A stretch of DNA of 64,000 nucleotides from contig SCUE01000032.1 of assembly GCA_004297775.1 (NCBI GenBank), positions 124,001 to 188,000 of the forward strand, in the 5' to 3' direction. Below the pieces are notes generated by a model, which saw nothing but the letters and a program-made list of their open reading frames with translations, was not told the origin of the DNA and made no database searches. Origin of the DNA: Chloroflexota bacterium. GTDB taxonomy: Bacteria > Chloroflexota > UBA6077 > FW602-bin22. This document shows, piece by piece, positions 17,173 to 25,860 of this stretch. A program made the position numbers and the translations under genes. Numbering within the stretch: the stretch's first letter is position 1; each line of letters opens with the position of its first letter.

Positions 17173-18259
17173 GGCGGTAGAAGCTCCGCGCCGTCTCAGC
17201 CATGATCTTCGCTTCGACGTCGAGCGGCAAACGCACCGGGAGCGCCTGATCGGGCGCGTCGAAATCCCAGTGCGGGTAGTCGGTCGCGAACATCAACCGA
17301 TCCGCGCCGATCCCCGCGACAATGTCGTGGAAGTGGGCCGGATTCTCCGGCTCTTCCATCGGCTGCGTCGTCAGCCAAACGTTCTCGCGGATGTACTCGG
17401 ACGGCAGCTTCTTCAGTCGCGGCGCGTCGCTGCCGAAACGCTGGTACGCCCGATCGAGCCGCCAGCCCAGGGCCGGCAGCCAGGCGAAGCCGCCCTCGAT
17501 CAGAACCAATCGCATCGTCGGGAAGCGATCGAAGACGCTCTCGAAGATGAAGCTGGTCACCTGCGACTCGAACGACGGCGGCATCCCGCAGTGATCCTCG
17601 TAGTAGTACGAAGGCCAGCCAGCGCCGGTGATGGGACCGCCACCGGAGCCACCGAAATGGAAGGCGATCGGCAGGTCGTTCTTGCAGGCCGCCTCGTACA
17701 TTGGCCAGTACTTGCGCCGGCCGAGCGGTTCGGCCGTCCGCGCGACCACCAACACCTGCACGAACCGTTTGTCAGCCGCGCACCGTTCGATCTCGGCCGC
17801 CGCGCGCGCACCATCTTCGTAGTACGGGACGACCGACGCGACGAGTCGCGGCTCCGGCTCGCACCACTCGGCAATCTGCCAATCGTTGCACGCGCGCGAC
17901 ATCGCCTCGCCGTAGCCGGGATTCAGTTGCCCGCCGGCGCCAATTAGCGGCGTCAGGATTCCCCAGTCCATCTGCCAATCGTCCAGCAATTGCGCGCGTA
18001 GGAATCCGAGGTCCGACCCGGGTGGGCCTCCGGTTGGCGGCCAGGAATCCGAGCGGGCGGCGTTCATGTTGGCGCGCGGGTAGTATGCGCCCGTGTGGCC
18101 GCGTCCACCGAAAGACTCGTGGTGCCGTCGCCACTGCTCGGACATGTATCGCCCGAGCGTCTTCTCGTCGCGCGGCGCCGTGTGAATGTCGCAGTCGATC
18201 ACGGCCGTGCGCGTGCGTCGACGCGCGACCTCGGCCGGGGCTCTCTCAGTCGCTACCAT
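17156..18259 (-). CDS. Amidohydrolase-2 family metal-dependent hydrolase/decarboxylase
   Basis: 367 residues, a TIM-barrel of the ACMSD-like group. Metal-site elements are intact: AVIDCDIH (the D-x-H on strand 1), LPIAFHFGG (His on strand 5), a region at GGFAWLP, and FATDYPHWDF (the Asp on strand 8). Members hydrolyse lactones or decarboxylate aromatic acids; the substrate here is unknown. It overlaps the Rieske gene downstream and lies 53 nt downstream of a Gfo/Idh/MocA dehydrogenase and a second, degenerate amidohydrolase, all on the minus strand. The set looks like one catabolic operon. Confidence 0.88.
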   Translation of the reverse strand: MVATERAPAEVARRRTRTAVIDCDIHTAPRDEKTLGRYMSEQWRRHHESFGGRGHTGAYYPRANMNAARSDSWPPTGGPPGSDLGFLRAQLLDDWQMDWGILTPLIGAGGQLNPGYGEAMSRACNDWQIAEWCEPEPRLVASVVPYYEDGARAAAEIERCAADKRFVQVLVVARTAEPLGRRKYWPMYEAACKNDLPIAFHFGGSGGGPITGAGWPSYYYEDHCGMPPSFESQVTSFIFESVFDRFPTMRLVLIEGGFAWLPALGWRLDRAYQRFGSDAPRLKKLPSEYIRENVWLTTQPMEEPENPAHFHDIVAGIGADRLMFATDYPHWDFDAPDQALPVRLPLDVEAKIMAETARSFYRLGDRH

Positions 18260-18312
18260 CGCCTCACCAATTCCCTCGCCGCCATTCTAAACGGCGCCGC
18301 GCACGCCGATCG

Positions 18313-19302
18313 TCAGAGATCGATCGACGTGCCGGACCGCGCCGACCGATAGATCGCCTGTATGAGTTCCAGCGCCGCGCGACCGTCCTCGCCGGTGACC
18401 GACGGTGCGCGCTTCTCCCGGATCGCTGATAGGAACTCCGCGATCTCGGCGTCAAAGCCGTTCAATCCGCCCTCGGGCAGCGCTATCGCCTTCCAGGCCT
18501 CGCCGATGCGGGCGTAGCCGAGGCCGCGCCAGGTCTCGACCCGCAGGACTCCCTCGCTGCCGACGAACGTCGCATCGCACTGACCGGCGTCGCGCGGCAC
18601 CGCGAAACTCTGTTCGAGCGTGGCGGTCACGCCGTTGGCGAAACCGATCAACGCCACGCCGAGGTCCTCGCCCTCGACGATCGTCGTCGCGCGCGACATC
18701 CGCGCCGCCACCCAGGTCGGCCGCGCGCCGACCCACCAGATCAACCGATCGGCCGCGTGAATGCCGTTGTCCATGAAGACGCCGCCGCCATTCAGGACGT
18801 TGACCCCACGCCAGCCGAGCGGGACGATCGCCTCGCGGCCGGCCCAGATGACATCGCGAACCTGGTGCACCTGACCGATTGCGCCGGATCGGAGGAGCTC
18901 GAGCGCGACGATGTGCTCGCGGCGGAAGCGATGGGTGTGGCCGACCATCAATCGGACGCCCGCCGCGTGGCAGGCCGCGATCGCGGCATCGGCGTCATCG
19001 AGCGCGGTCGCGATTGGCTTCTCGCACAGGATGTCTTTACCGGCTCGGGCGGCGTCGATGGTCGCCGCGGCGTGCAGGCTGTGCGGCAGGCAGATCGAGA
19101 CCGCGTCGATGTCGGGTCGATCGAGGAGCGCTCGCCAGTCGGAGTGCCAGACGCAATTCTGTTCGCGCGCGAACTCCTGACCGCGCGCCTCATCGACCTC
19201 CGCCACCGCGACGATGCGGGCGCCGCCGACTGCCCGGTAGGCGCGACAGTGCTCGCGGGCGATCCCGCCGCCGCCGATGATGCCGATTCGTGTGTCAGCC
19301 AT
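18313..19302 (-). CDS. Gfo/Idh/MocA-family NAD(P)-dependent oxidoreductase
   Basis: 329 residues. RIGIIGGGGIAREHCRAY is the dinucleotide-binding loop, KDILCEKPIATAL carries the EKP signature with the catalytic Lys, and GGGVFMDNGIHAADRLIWWVG has the D-x3-H of the active site. It would oxidise or reduce a sugar-like or cyclic polyol substrate. The ATG overlaps the stop of the degenerate amidohydrolase by a single base, so the two are coupled. A similar enzyme is encoded at 20963-22009. Confidence 0.9.
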   Translation of the reverse strand: MADTRIGIIGGGGIAREHCRAYRAVGGARIVAVAEVDEARGQEFAREQNCVWHSDWRALLDRPDIDAVSICLPHSLHAAATIDAARAGKDILCEKPIATALDDADAAIAACHAAGVRLMVGHTHRFRREHIVALELLRSGAIGQVHQVRDVIWAGREAIVPLGWRGVNVLNGGGVFMDNGIHAADRLIWWVGARPTWVAARMSRATTIVEGEDLGVALIGFANGVTATLEQSFAVPRDAGQCDATFVGSEGVLRVETWRGLGYARIGEAWKAIALPEGGLNGFDAEIAEFLSAIREKRAPSVTGEDGRAALELIQAIYRSARSGTSIDL

Positions 19303-20327
19303 CAGGCGAATCCGTAGAAGTCACGCGCGTTTGCCTCGAGGATACGGTCGCGCAGGGCCTCTGGCAGCGACGGCGAAAGCGCCTCGTCGATGGATCCGAA
19401 TCGCTCCTCCGGGTAGCTCGATGAGAAGAGCAACATCTCCTCGCTGCCCAGGTGCTCGATGGTCTTGAGGAACGACACGTCATCCGGCGGATCGATCGGC
19501 TGAAGAGTCAAGCGCATGTGGCGGCGCATGTAGGCGGACGGCGGCTCACGCACCCACGGTATTTCGCGCTGAAGGCCCTTCCACTCCTTATCCATGCGCC
19601 ACATCCAGGCCGGCAGCCAGGACCAACCGGCGCCGACCAGCGCCACGCGCAGATCCGGGAACCGATCGAACACGCCTTCGGCGATGAGGTTCATCAGGTG
19701 CGACTCGAGGATTTGCGACATGCCGACATAGGTCTCGACATCGTAGGAGGGATATCCCGACGACGTCGGCGCGGTGCCGCCACGTCCACCGGCGTGGAGC
19801 GCGACCGCGACGCCGTTTCGAACCGCCGCCTCGTAGATCGGCCACATTTCTCGGTTGCCGTACAGCATCTCGGAGCGGATCGGCAGCATCGCCTGCGCGA
19901 ACGGCGCGCGTCGAGCGACCCGGTCGATCTCGCGCGCGGCCATCGCTGGCTGCTTCACGTCGATGACGATCGAGCCGCGAAGACGATCATCGCCGCTGAG
20001 CCACTCGGTCGCTTGCCACTCGTTGCACGCCGACGCCAGCGCCGCCGCGACGTCCGGGTTCCGAACGTTCGAAGGCACGAGCCGTGGCCAGACGATCGCC
20101 CGGTTCGAGCCCAGGCGTTCGAGGGCGTTTGCGAGCACGTCGGCGCGGGTCGAACCGGCCACGACGCTCGGTGACGCTGCCACAGGCGACGCTGGCAGAA
20201 GTAGGTATTGCTCGTCGGCACACTGGAAATCGGATTCGTCGATGGCGTCGCGCCAATGGGCATCCAGGTACGGGCGCAGCGCGCCGAGTCCCGGAACGAC
20301 GCTCCGGACGTCACAGTCAATCACCAT
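19302..20327 (-). CDS. Amidohydrolase-like protein lacking canonical metal ligands
   Basis: 341 residues with the same fold and order of motifs as the neighbour at 17156, but key residues are changed. The strand-1 D-x-H is VIDCDVR (His to Arg) and the strand-8 Asp region is FSSSYPEER where the neighbour has FATDYPHWD. The strand-5 His survives (VALHAGG). It is therefore unlikely to bind metal in the usual way and may be a non-catalytic partner or use other chemistry. ATG 20327 is chosen because GGAGGG lies seven bases upstream; a longer start at 20354 has no such box. It is first in the operon with the dehydrogenase, amidohydrolase and Rieske genes. Confidence 0.85.
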   Translation of the reverse strand: MVIDCDVRSVVPGLGALRPYLDAHWRDAIDESDFQCADEQYLLLPASPVAASPSVVAGSTRADVLANALERLGSNRAIVWPRLVPSNVRNPDVAAALASACNEWQATEWLSGDDRLRGSIVIDVKQPAMAAREIDRVARRAPFAQAMLPIRSEMLYGNREMWPIYEAAVRNGVAVALHAGGRGGTAPTSSGYPSYDVETYVGMSQILESHLMNLIAEGVFDRFPDLRVALVGAGWSWLPAWMWRMDKEWKGLQREIPWVREPPSAYMRRHMRLTLQPIDPPDDVSFLKTIEHLGSEEMLLFSSSYPEERFGSIDEALSPSLPEALRDRILEANARDFYGFA

Positions 20328-20492
20328 TCGGCCGCCCTCCGCCGCGCCGTGCATGTCTGGCCACTACTCACATCGAACGGTCGACGCCGGGCGTTATACC
20401 ACCGCTCTGTCGCGCACGTGCGAAACGCGTCGCCTGGGGGCGGGATCGGTCGGCATCACCGCTGCGTAATGGTGAGCGGCGGCGAGCGAGAA

Positions 20493-20747
20493 TTATGCCG
20501 GGGTGCGCTGGCCCTTGCGTGGCATGGCGGCCTCGGAGCGATCGCGCAGTGAATGAGCTTCGTCAGCGTTCGCACCGAAGAAGCGGACCAGAACGTCCAC
20601 CTCTTCCGGACGGGGCACGCGGCGACCGATCGCCCAGTCGAGAACCGACATCTCATCTATACCGCACTCGGACGACAATCGTCGACCACTGCGAATTCCG
20701 CGCCGATCCATCTGCGCGCCAAGCCATTCCGCGAACGTCAGTGCCAA
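20493..20747 (-). CDS. Xre-like helix-turn-helix protein
   Basis: 84 residues. FAEWLGAQMDRRGIRSGRRL, then CGIDEMSVLDWAIGRRVPRPEEVDVLVRFFG, matches the five-helix Xre/Cro DNA-binding domain (helix 2-3 around SSECGIDEMSVLDW and the RVPRPEEV turn), followed by a short basic end. The start is TTG with a GGGGG box five bases upstream. It probably binds DNA as a dimer. It stands alone between two catabolic-type dehydrogenase/hydrolase groups and could regulate either; no toxin partner is adjacent. Confidence 0.72.
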   Translation of the reverse strand: MALTFAEWLGAQMDRRGIRSGRRLSSECGIDEMSVLDWAIGRRVPRPEEVDVLVRFFGANADEAHSLRDRSEAAMPRKGQRTPA

Positions 20748-20962
20748 GCCGGCCCCCGGAGTTATGGTTAGTCGAGCCCCTCGAATGGTGGCTGACGCGC
20801 GATAAGAGAACCGTAAGAATCCGGGTGACCAATCAGGGGTGGGCCATTTGTGCCACGTTGGGCGTCAGTTTCGCGCCAACCCACGTGGGCGCACCCGAGC
20901 CAGCGGAACATCGAAGGCCGGTGTGCTTGACCGCATCTGTCCCGTCGTCGATGCCCCAGCCG

Positions 20963-22009
20963 TCAGACGAACTCGGACGCACCACTCTGCGCCGACCGGT
21001 AGGCGGCGTCGAGAAGCTCGACCGATCGCGCGCCGACGTCGCCGGACGACGCGTTCTCGACGTCGCGTCCCAGAATCAGATCGACGAATCGGTTCGGCGG
21101 GCCATCGCAGGTGTAATTCCCGTCGCCCGGGTCGATCGGCCAGGCGCGGTCCACGCCATCGTTGCGTCGGATCTCCAGCCGCTCTCGCTCGATATCGAGC
21201 ACCAGCATTCCCTCCGTCCCGAAGACGCGCAGATCCAGGTGAAACTTGAGATTGCGCGGCACCGTGCCAGCGCCGGACACCGTGCCGATCGCGCCGCCAA
21301 CGAATCGCGCCGAGATCGCGTCGTACATATCGACACGCGCACCGGGCGCGCTCATCATCGCGAAGACCGACTCGGCCCGCAAGTCCGGAAAGAGATAGAA
21401 CAGCAATCCTGTTGCGTGCGACAACTGGGCGTACCCGTAACCGCCGCCCGCGACGGCCGGATCGGCCCACGTCGCTGGATCCGGATCGAACATCGTCCCA
21501 CCCATCGCCGCGTTCGTGCCTGACAGGAGCCCTCGCAGCGCCGACGCCATCTGCAGCGACACGTGTTCGACCCGACCGATCGCGCCCTCGTCGAGCCATC
21601 GACGCGCACGCGTCACGTACTGCCGATAGTTCCAGCCGTACGGGACGACCAGGTGGCGGCCGCGCTCGGCTGCGAGGCGAGCCAGCTCGCGCGCCTGGTC
21701 CGCGTTCGTCGTCATCGGCTTCTCGACCATCACGTGCAAGCCGCGTTCGAGCGCCGCCCGGGCGTGCGCGTAGTGAAGCGTGTGCGGCGAGGTGACGACG
21801 ACGCCATCCAGATCCGCGCGCAACAGCTCATCGACGTCCTCGGTCGCGATCTGGAAGCCGAATCGATCCTTCACCTGGCGCAATTCATCCGCGCCGAGGC
21901 GACTGACGCCGACGAACTCGACATCCGATCGCGCGGCCAGGATCGGCATATGGTTGCTGGTCGCCCACCAGCCAGCGCCGATGAATCCGAGGCGCGCCCT
22001 GGCTGACAC
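20963..22009 (-). CDS. Gfo/Idh/MocA-family NAD(P)-dependent oxidoreductase
   Basis: 348 residues. ARLGFIGAGWWATSNHMPIL is the Rossmann loop, GLHVMVEKPMTTNADQ the EKP motif, and GGGYGYAQLSHATGLLFYLF the H-containing active-site helix. VFGTEGMLVLDIERERLEI is the typical large beta-sheet strand. It probably acts on a sugar-like substrate. The small HMA-like gene ends 10 nt upstream on the same strand, so the two may be co-transcribed. It is a separate family member from the one at 18313, not a recent duplicate. Confidence 0.88.
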   Translation of the reverse strand: MSARARLGFIGAGWWATSNHMPILAARSDVEFVGVSRLGADELRQVKDRFGFQIATEDVDELLRADLDGVVVTSPHTLHYAHARAALERGLHVMVEKPMTTNADQARELARLAAERGRHLVVPYGWNYRQYVTRARRWLDEGAIGRVEHVSLQMASALRGLLSGTNAAMGGTMFDPDPATWADPAVAGGGYGYAQLSHATGLLFYLFPDLRAESVFAMMSAPGARVDMYDAISARFVGGAIGTVSGAGTVPRNLKFHLDLRVFGTEGMLVLDIERERLEIRRNDGVDRAWPIDPGDGNYTCDGPPNRFVDLILGRDVENASSGDVGARSVELLDAAYRSAQSGASEFV

Positions 22010-22019
22010 CGGGACGCGC

Positions 22020-22328
22020 CTAGCGAACGACGCGGGCCGACAATCCGACCGCCGTCAATTCCGCGGCCAGATCGTCATCCGCGATCCGTGCCTGATCGTG
22101 CGTCACCCACAAGTGGCCGAGGCGTTCGTCGACTTCCACGTCGGTCACGCCGTCGACAAACATCAGGATCTGCACCGCCGCCGCGGCCGCGGGCAGGGGA
22201 CAGCATCCGGCCGGAACGATCTCTCCGGCCGCGATCGCGGGCACGTCGAGAATCGTCACCACGACGCAATTGTACCGTTCGAGACGGTGCGCGCCGGGGG
22301 AATCGGTGACCAGAACACGTGGTTTCAT
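22020..22328 (-). CDS. Small HMA-fold-like protein
   Basis: 102 residues. The second half (VQILMFVDGVTDVEVDER, then HLWVTHDQARIADDDLAAEL) has the GV-x-x-V-x-V and V-x-x-D spacing of heavy-metal-associated (HMA) domains. The metal motif is not canonical: instead of C-x2-C there is CCPLP shortly before the helix. It may bind thiophilic metals or only share the ferredoxin-like fold. A GAPAIAAG-type stretch precedes it. ATG 22328 is the only sensible start; upstream sequence is antisense to the divergent small basic gene. Function unknown. Confidence 0.6.
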   Translation of the reverse strand: MKPRVLVTDSPGAHRLERYNCVVVTILDVPAIAAGEIVPAGCCPLPAAAAAVQILMFVDGVTDVEVDERLGHLWVTHDQARIADDDLAAELTAVGLSARVVR

Positions 22329-22392
22329 CGACGGCCGAGGATAGCTGAGCGTGGACCCGACTACACTTGCCGCACAAACGGAGGCACCACGA

Positions 22393-22602
22393 GTGAACAA
22401 GACGGCCAAACGAGCCCGACACAAGCGAGATCTGAAGGCACGCAACAAGCGCGCGCGAGCCCGCGGTGAGGCTGCCGCTCCCGTAGTCCCAGCGCGGGTC
22501 GCCGCCGCCGCGCCGCGTCGACCGGCGAGTTCGCCGCGACCAGCCGCCGCGCGCCCACCGGCCGCCCGCGCGGCCGCTCCACCGAGCGCCGCTCCGGCAT
22601 AG
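22393..22602 (+). CDS. Small basic Ala/Pro-rich protein
   Basis: 69 residues. The N-terminal third (NKTAKRARHKRDLKARNKR) is almost entirely Lys/Arg, and the rest alternates Ala, Pro and Arg (PRRPASSPRPAAARPPAARA), like C-terminal histone-H1-type tails. A strong GGAGG box lies seven bases before GTG 22393, which supports translation. It probably binds nucleic acid. I do not recognise a named family. It is divergent from the HMA-like gene. Confidence 0.6.
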   Translation: MNKTAKRARHKRDLKARNKRARARGEAAAPVVPARVAAAAPRRPASSPRPAAARPPAARAAAPPSAAPA

Positions 22603-22674
22603 GTCAGCCTTCGCGCGGCACTCTGACGCACCCGAAACCGATCGCGATTCGAAGCGCGATACACTGAGCCCGCT

Positions 22675-23538
22675 ATGAGAATCGGAGTCGTCTTTCCCCA
22701 GACCGAGATCGGCGCGGATCCGATCGCAATCCGCGACTACGTGCAGGCCGCGGTCGATCTCGGATTCGTGCATCTGCTCGCCTACGATCACGTCGTCGGC
22801 GCCGACGTGTCGATCCGTCCGAATTGGGCCGGGCCGTACACGAGCGCGACGATGTTCCACGAGCCATTCGTCCTATTCGGCTACATCGCCGCGCTCGCAC
22901 CTTCACTCGAGCTGGTGCCCGGTGTCATCATCCTGCCGCAGCGACAGGCGACGTTGGTGGCGAAACAGGCGGCCGAGATCGATGTCCTGACCGGCGGGAA
23001 GTTCCGTCTCGGCGTCGGCATCGGTTGGAACGATGTCGAGTACGAAGCCCTCGGCATGAACTTCCACAATCGTGGGCGCCGCTTCGAGGAGCAGATCGCG
23101 CTGATCCGGGCGCTTCACACGCGCGAAGTGATCTCGTTCGAGGGTCGCCACCACCGCGTGACCGCGGCGGGGCTGAATCCGATGCCAATACAGCGTCCGA
23201 TCCCGATCTGGATCGGTGGCTCGGTCGAGGCTGCGCTCAAGCGCGCCGCGGAGATCGCCGATGGATTCTTCCCACAGCGTCCACTCGAAGGCGGCTGGCC
23301 AGCAACGATCGAGCGCATGCGCGGATGGGCGACCGCGGCTGGGCGCGATTTCACAAAGCTTGGGATCGAGTCCCGCGTGAACGGCGGCGGCGGCACGCCC
23401 GACGACTGGCGAAAGTCGTACGACGAGTGGCGTGCGCTCGGCGCGACGCACGTGAGCGTCAACACGATGGGTGGCGGGCTGCGGTCGACGTCGGATCACA
23501 TCGCTCGGCTGCGGGCAGTCAAGGCCACTCTCGGGTAA
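22675..23538 (+). CDS. LLM-class F420-dependent oxidoreductase
   Basis: 287 residues. MRIGVVFPQTEIG opens the barrel, LLAYDHVVGAD is the strand-2 substrate loop, and LVPGVIILPQRQATLVAKQA with LTGGKFRLGVGIGWN is the core of the luciferase-like family. PIWIGGSVEAALKRAAEIADGFFP completes it. It should use F420 (or FMN) for hydride transfer; the substrate is unknown. It differs clearly from the one at 13515. The following small gene begins within eight bases of its stop. Confidence 0.9.
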   Translation: MRIGVVFPQTEIGADPIAIRDYVQAAVDLGFVHLLAYDHVVGADVSIRPNWAGPYTSATMFHEPFVLFGYIAALAPSLELVPGVIILPQRQATLVAKQAAEIDVLTGGKFRLGVGIGWNDVEYEALGMNFHNRGRRFEEQIALIRALHTREVISFEGRHHRVTAAGLNPMPIQRPIPIWIGGSVEAALKRAAEIADGFFPQRPLEGGWPATIERMRGWATAAGRDFTKLGIESRVNGGGGTPDDWRKSYDEWRALGATHVSVNTMGGGLRSTSDHIARLRAVKATLG

Positions 23539-23545
23539 GTTGCCG

Positions 23546-23896
23546 GTGTACGACGATCGTCCGAAGCGCGAGCCGAGCCGGTGGTTTCTGAACAACGTCT
23601 CGGACGAGGTCGAGCGGTGCGTCCGCGCCGTGCGCGTTCAGATGAAGCGAGAGATGCCTTCCTGGGCGACGCCGGAGGACTACGTTCTGGCGCACCTCTT
23701 CGTCGCGCACGAACTGATGGCCGAGACCTGGCAGTCCGTCAATAGTGCCGGCAGCAAAGAGCGCACGTACAAGCTCGCCGAAGCGATGGCCGACGTGTCT
23801 CAGGTCCTCATCGACCTGACGCATCGCTCGGAGGACGACCTCTCCGGCAAGCGCGAGATCGAACGGCGGAGGTCGCGGATCAAGGGCGACGCGTAG
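23546..23896 (+). CDS. Hypothetical protein, soluble helical
   Basis: 116 residues from GTG 23546. It is mostly helical, with EVERCVRAVRVQMKREMPSW, then YVLAHLFVAHELMAETWQSV and LAEAMADVSQVLIDLTHRS, and a highly charged C-terminus. No signal peptide or membrane segment is seen. The family is unknown to me. It starts just after the F420-type enzyme and is likely in its transcript. The start is uncertain, as no good ribosome site is visible. Confidence 0.5.
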   Translation: MYDDRPKREPSRWFLNNVSDEVERCVRAVRVQMKREMPSWATPEDYVLAHLFVAHELMAETWQSVNSAGSKERTYKLAEAMADVSQVLIDLTHRSEDDLSGKREIERRRSRIKGDA

Positions 23897-24014
23897 CGAC
23901 CAAGCGCGGTTCGCAGAGTGCGCGCCGAGGAGCCAATGTGCGCGGCTTGGGTCATCATCGTCGGGTCGTTGTCGGGCGCACTCAGTTCGCGCGTGAACGC
24001 GGCGAGGACCACCA

Positions 24015-24734
24015 ATGCATTCGCTTGACGCCCTGGCGAAGCAGAAGCAGATGGCGGCCCGTGCCGCGATGCGGTTCATCGAGTCTGGAATGACGATCGG
24101 CCTAGGAAGTGGGACAACGGTCGCCTTCGTGATCGCGGAACTCGGGGCACGAGTTGCTCATGGACTGGACATCGTCGCGGTGCCCTCATCGTCGACAACC
24201 GAACGTCTGGCGGAGACCACGGGTATTCCCCTCCGGGACCTCAGCCAGGTCGATCGCATCGACGTTACCATCGACGGCGCGGACGAAATCGATGCCCAAT
24301 TCCGCATGATCAAGGGCGGCGGCGGAGCGCTTTTGCGCGAGAAGATTCTGGCGTACGCGGCGGATCAGGTCATTATCGTCGTCGACTCGTCGAAGCAAGT
24401 CGAGGTCCTCGGCCAGTTCCCTCTTCCCGTCGAAGTGACGCCGTTTGCGGTGCCGATGATCGTGCGCGCATTGGACGATCTCCGCCCTCTGGTTCGCCTC
24501 GGCACGGACGGAACTCCGTTCACGACCGACAACGGCAACCGCATCATCGACTGTCGATGCGATCGCATCGACGATCCGTCAGCTCTCGATCGGAGACTTC
24601 GATCACTTCCGGGCATCGTCTCGACGGGGTTATTCATCGATACGGTCGATTTCTTGGTCGTCGGGCACGATGACGGCAAAGAGATCATCGCCGCCCAGAC
24701 GAAGCGGCCGCGCAAGCGACGCCTGGCCGATTAA
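24015..24734 (+). CDS. rpiA: Ribose-5-phosphate isomerase A
   Basis: 239 residues, slightly longer than the usual 220. MTIGLGSGTT binds phosphate; TIDGADEID carries the catalytic acidic residues; MIKGGGGALLREKILA carries the catalytic Glu and Lys; FPLPVEVTPFA and DNGNRIIDC follow in the expected order. It interconverts ribose 5-phosphate and ribulose 5-phosphate in the cytoplasm. ATG 24015 follows GAGGACCACCA. It is the last housekeeping gene before the accessory stretch at 24.8-28.9 kb. Confidence 0.95.
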   Translation: MHSLDALAKQKQMAARAAMRFIESGMTIGLGSGTTVAFVIAELGARVAHGLDIVAVPSSSTTERLAETTGIPLRDLSQVDRIDVTIDGADEIDAQFRMIKGGGGALLREKILAYAADQVIIVVDSSKQVEVLGQFPLPVEVTPFAVPMIVRALDDLRPLVRLGTDGTPFTTDNGNRIIDCRCDRIDDPSALDRRLRSLPGIVSTGLFIDTVDFLVVGHDDGKEIIAAQTKRPRKRRLAD

Positions 24735-24836
24735 CCGGACTGGATCCAGGCGAAGCGAGAGTCGGATGGCGGCCTATCGACGACTATGAGCGCGACCCAT
24801 CGACGACTACGAGTGTCGAGAGAGATCTCCCGCTCG

Positions 24837-25190
24837 CTACGCAGTCAGTTGGGCGAGCGCCTCTTCCGGCTCTTCCTGGATCAGCGGCAAGTACCGCCGC
24901 TGGCAGTAGGTATCGAGTACTTCATCGGGAACGATCGCCACATCAACGTGTGCGTTGAGGGTCGAGGCCACTTGACGGAGCGTCGTGAGACTCTGGCGAC
25001 CATGCACAGGGTTCTCGAGGCGAGAAATCGCTTGCTGCCGAGTCCCGATCTTCTCGGCAAGCTGAGCCTGGGTGAGTCCTCGTTCAGCACGTAGCGCTGC
25101 CAACTGCGCGGCGAGATCCCAGGCGAACTCGGCGGCTCGAATACGTCGCTTCTCGGTGGCATCGTGATCGCTACGCGCCGAAGTCTTCAT
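24837..25190 (-). CDS. Xre-family antitoxin-like regulator
   Basis: 117 residues. AALRAERGLTQAQLAEKIGTRQQAISRLENP is a canonical Xre helix-turn-helix (best seen in LTQAQLAEKIGTRQQAISRL), followed by SLTTLRQVASTLNAHVDVAIVP, the dimer region of HigA/MqsA-like antitoxins. ATG 25190 is chosen because GAGGGGG lies six bases upstream. No RelE/HigB-type partner adjoins it; the sequence upstream is the divergent DUF6998-like gene. It may be an orphan antitoxin or control the neighbouring nuclease-like gene. Confidence 0.82.
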   Translation of the reverse strand: MKTSARSDHDATEKRRIRAAEFAWDLAAQLAALRAERGLTQAQLAEKIGTRQQAISRLENPVHGRQSLTTLRQVASTLNAHVDVAIVPDEVLDTYCQRRYLPLIQEEPEEALAQLTA

Positions 25191-25360
25191 CCACGCCCCC
25201 TCGTCACAGGATCGCCGCTCCGAACAGGCAGTCCAATATGCCTGGGCCAACTCGACCGGACGGCGCATCGCCTGGCCATTGAATGTACGTGTGATAGTCT
25301 CCTGCTATCCACCCGACGACACAGGACCTTCGGTCTCATTCGAACCTTGAGTTGCTCAGG

Positions 25361-25810
25361 ATGTACAGGCGTATCCTCGAGGAACTCAAGCACCGCGATG
25401 TCATCAGCACACTCAATGCCCCCACCGGAGATTACGCTGAGCACCTCGTCAAGATAGCCCTTAGCGCGTCGAAGGCCCACAACTCGAAGAAGGCCTGGGA
25501 TCTCTTTGATCCGGCGAAGCGACGCATTCAGGTGAAGGCGCGCTTGCCACGCAATCTCACCAGTCGAGCCGAACTTCAACTCCCGTATATCCGATCCTTC
25601 GACTTCGACGATCTGGTGATCGTGCTCTTCACCGCCGACTACAAAGTGCATCGCTGCGTCCGAGTGACATCAGAGATCGCCAGGGATCACTCGACGCTGT
25701 ACTCACACGTAAACGGATATCGTCTGTTCGCGGACGACAACCTTCTCGAAAAGGGTGACGACATCACTGAGGCTGTGCGAACAGCCGCGCTCTCCGAAGC
25801 AGTCCGTTGA
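25361..25810 (+). CDS. DUF6998-like protein, putative PD-(D/E)xK nuclease fold
   Basis: 149 residues. APTGDYAEHLVKIALSAS has the acidic helix residue, WDLFDPAKRRIQVKARLPR has the D and Q-V-K core of the PD-(D/E)xK fold, and FDFDDLVIVLFTADYKVHR is a buried strand region. HVNGYRLFADDN near the end matches what I recall of DUF6998, a small family found in defence and accessory regions. A nuclease role is inferred from the fold only. ATG 25361 is used; TTG 25352 is possible. It is divergent from an Xre protein, the layout of a controller/restriction-type pair. Confidence 0.72.
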   Translation: MYRRILEELKHRDVISTLNAPTGDYAEHLVKIALSASKAHNSKKAWDLFDPAKRRIQVKARLPRNLTSRAELQLPYIRSFDFDDLVIVLFTADYKVHRCVRVTSEIARDHSTLYSHVNGYRLFADDNLLEKGDDITEAVRTAALSEAVR

Positions 25811-25860
25811 CAATAAGCCTTCCGACGGATAACCACAATCCGGACCGAGTCCGAGATACA

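Noticed and set aside
24776-24815. Short direct repeat ATCGACGACTA as an attachment site of the accessory stretch
   Set aside because: Two copies lie side by side, not at both ends of the region, and no integrase is present.
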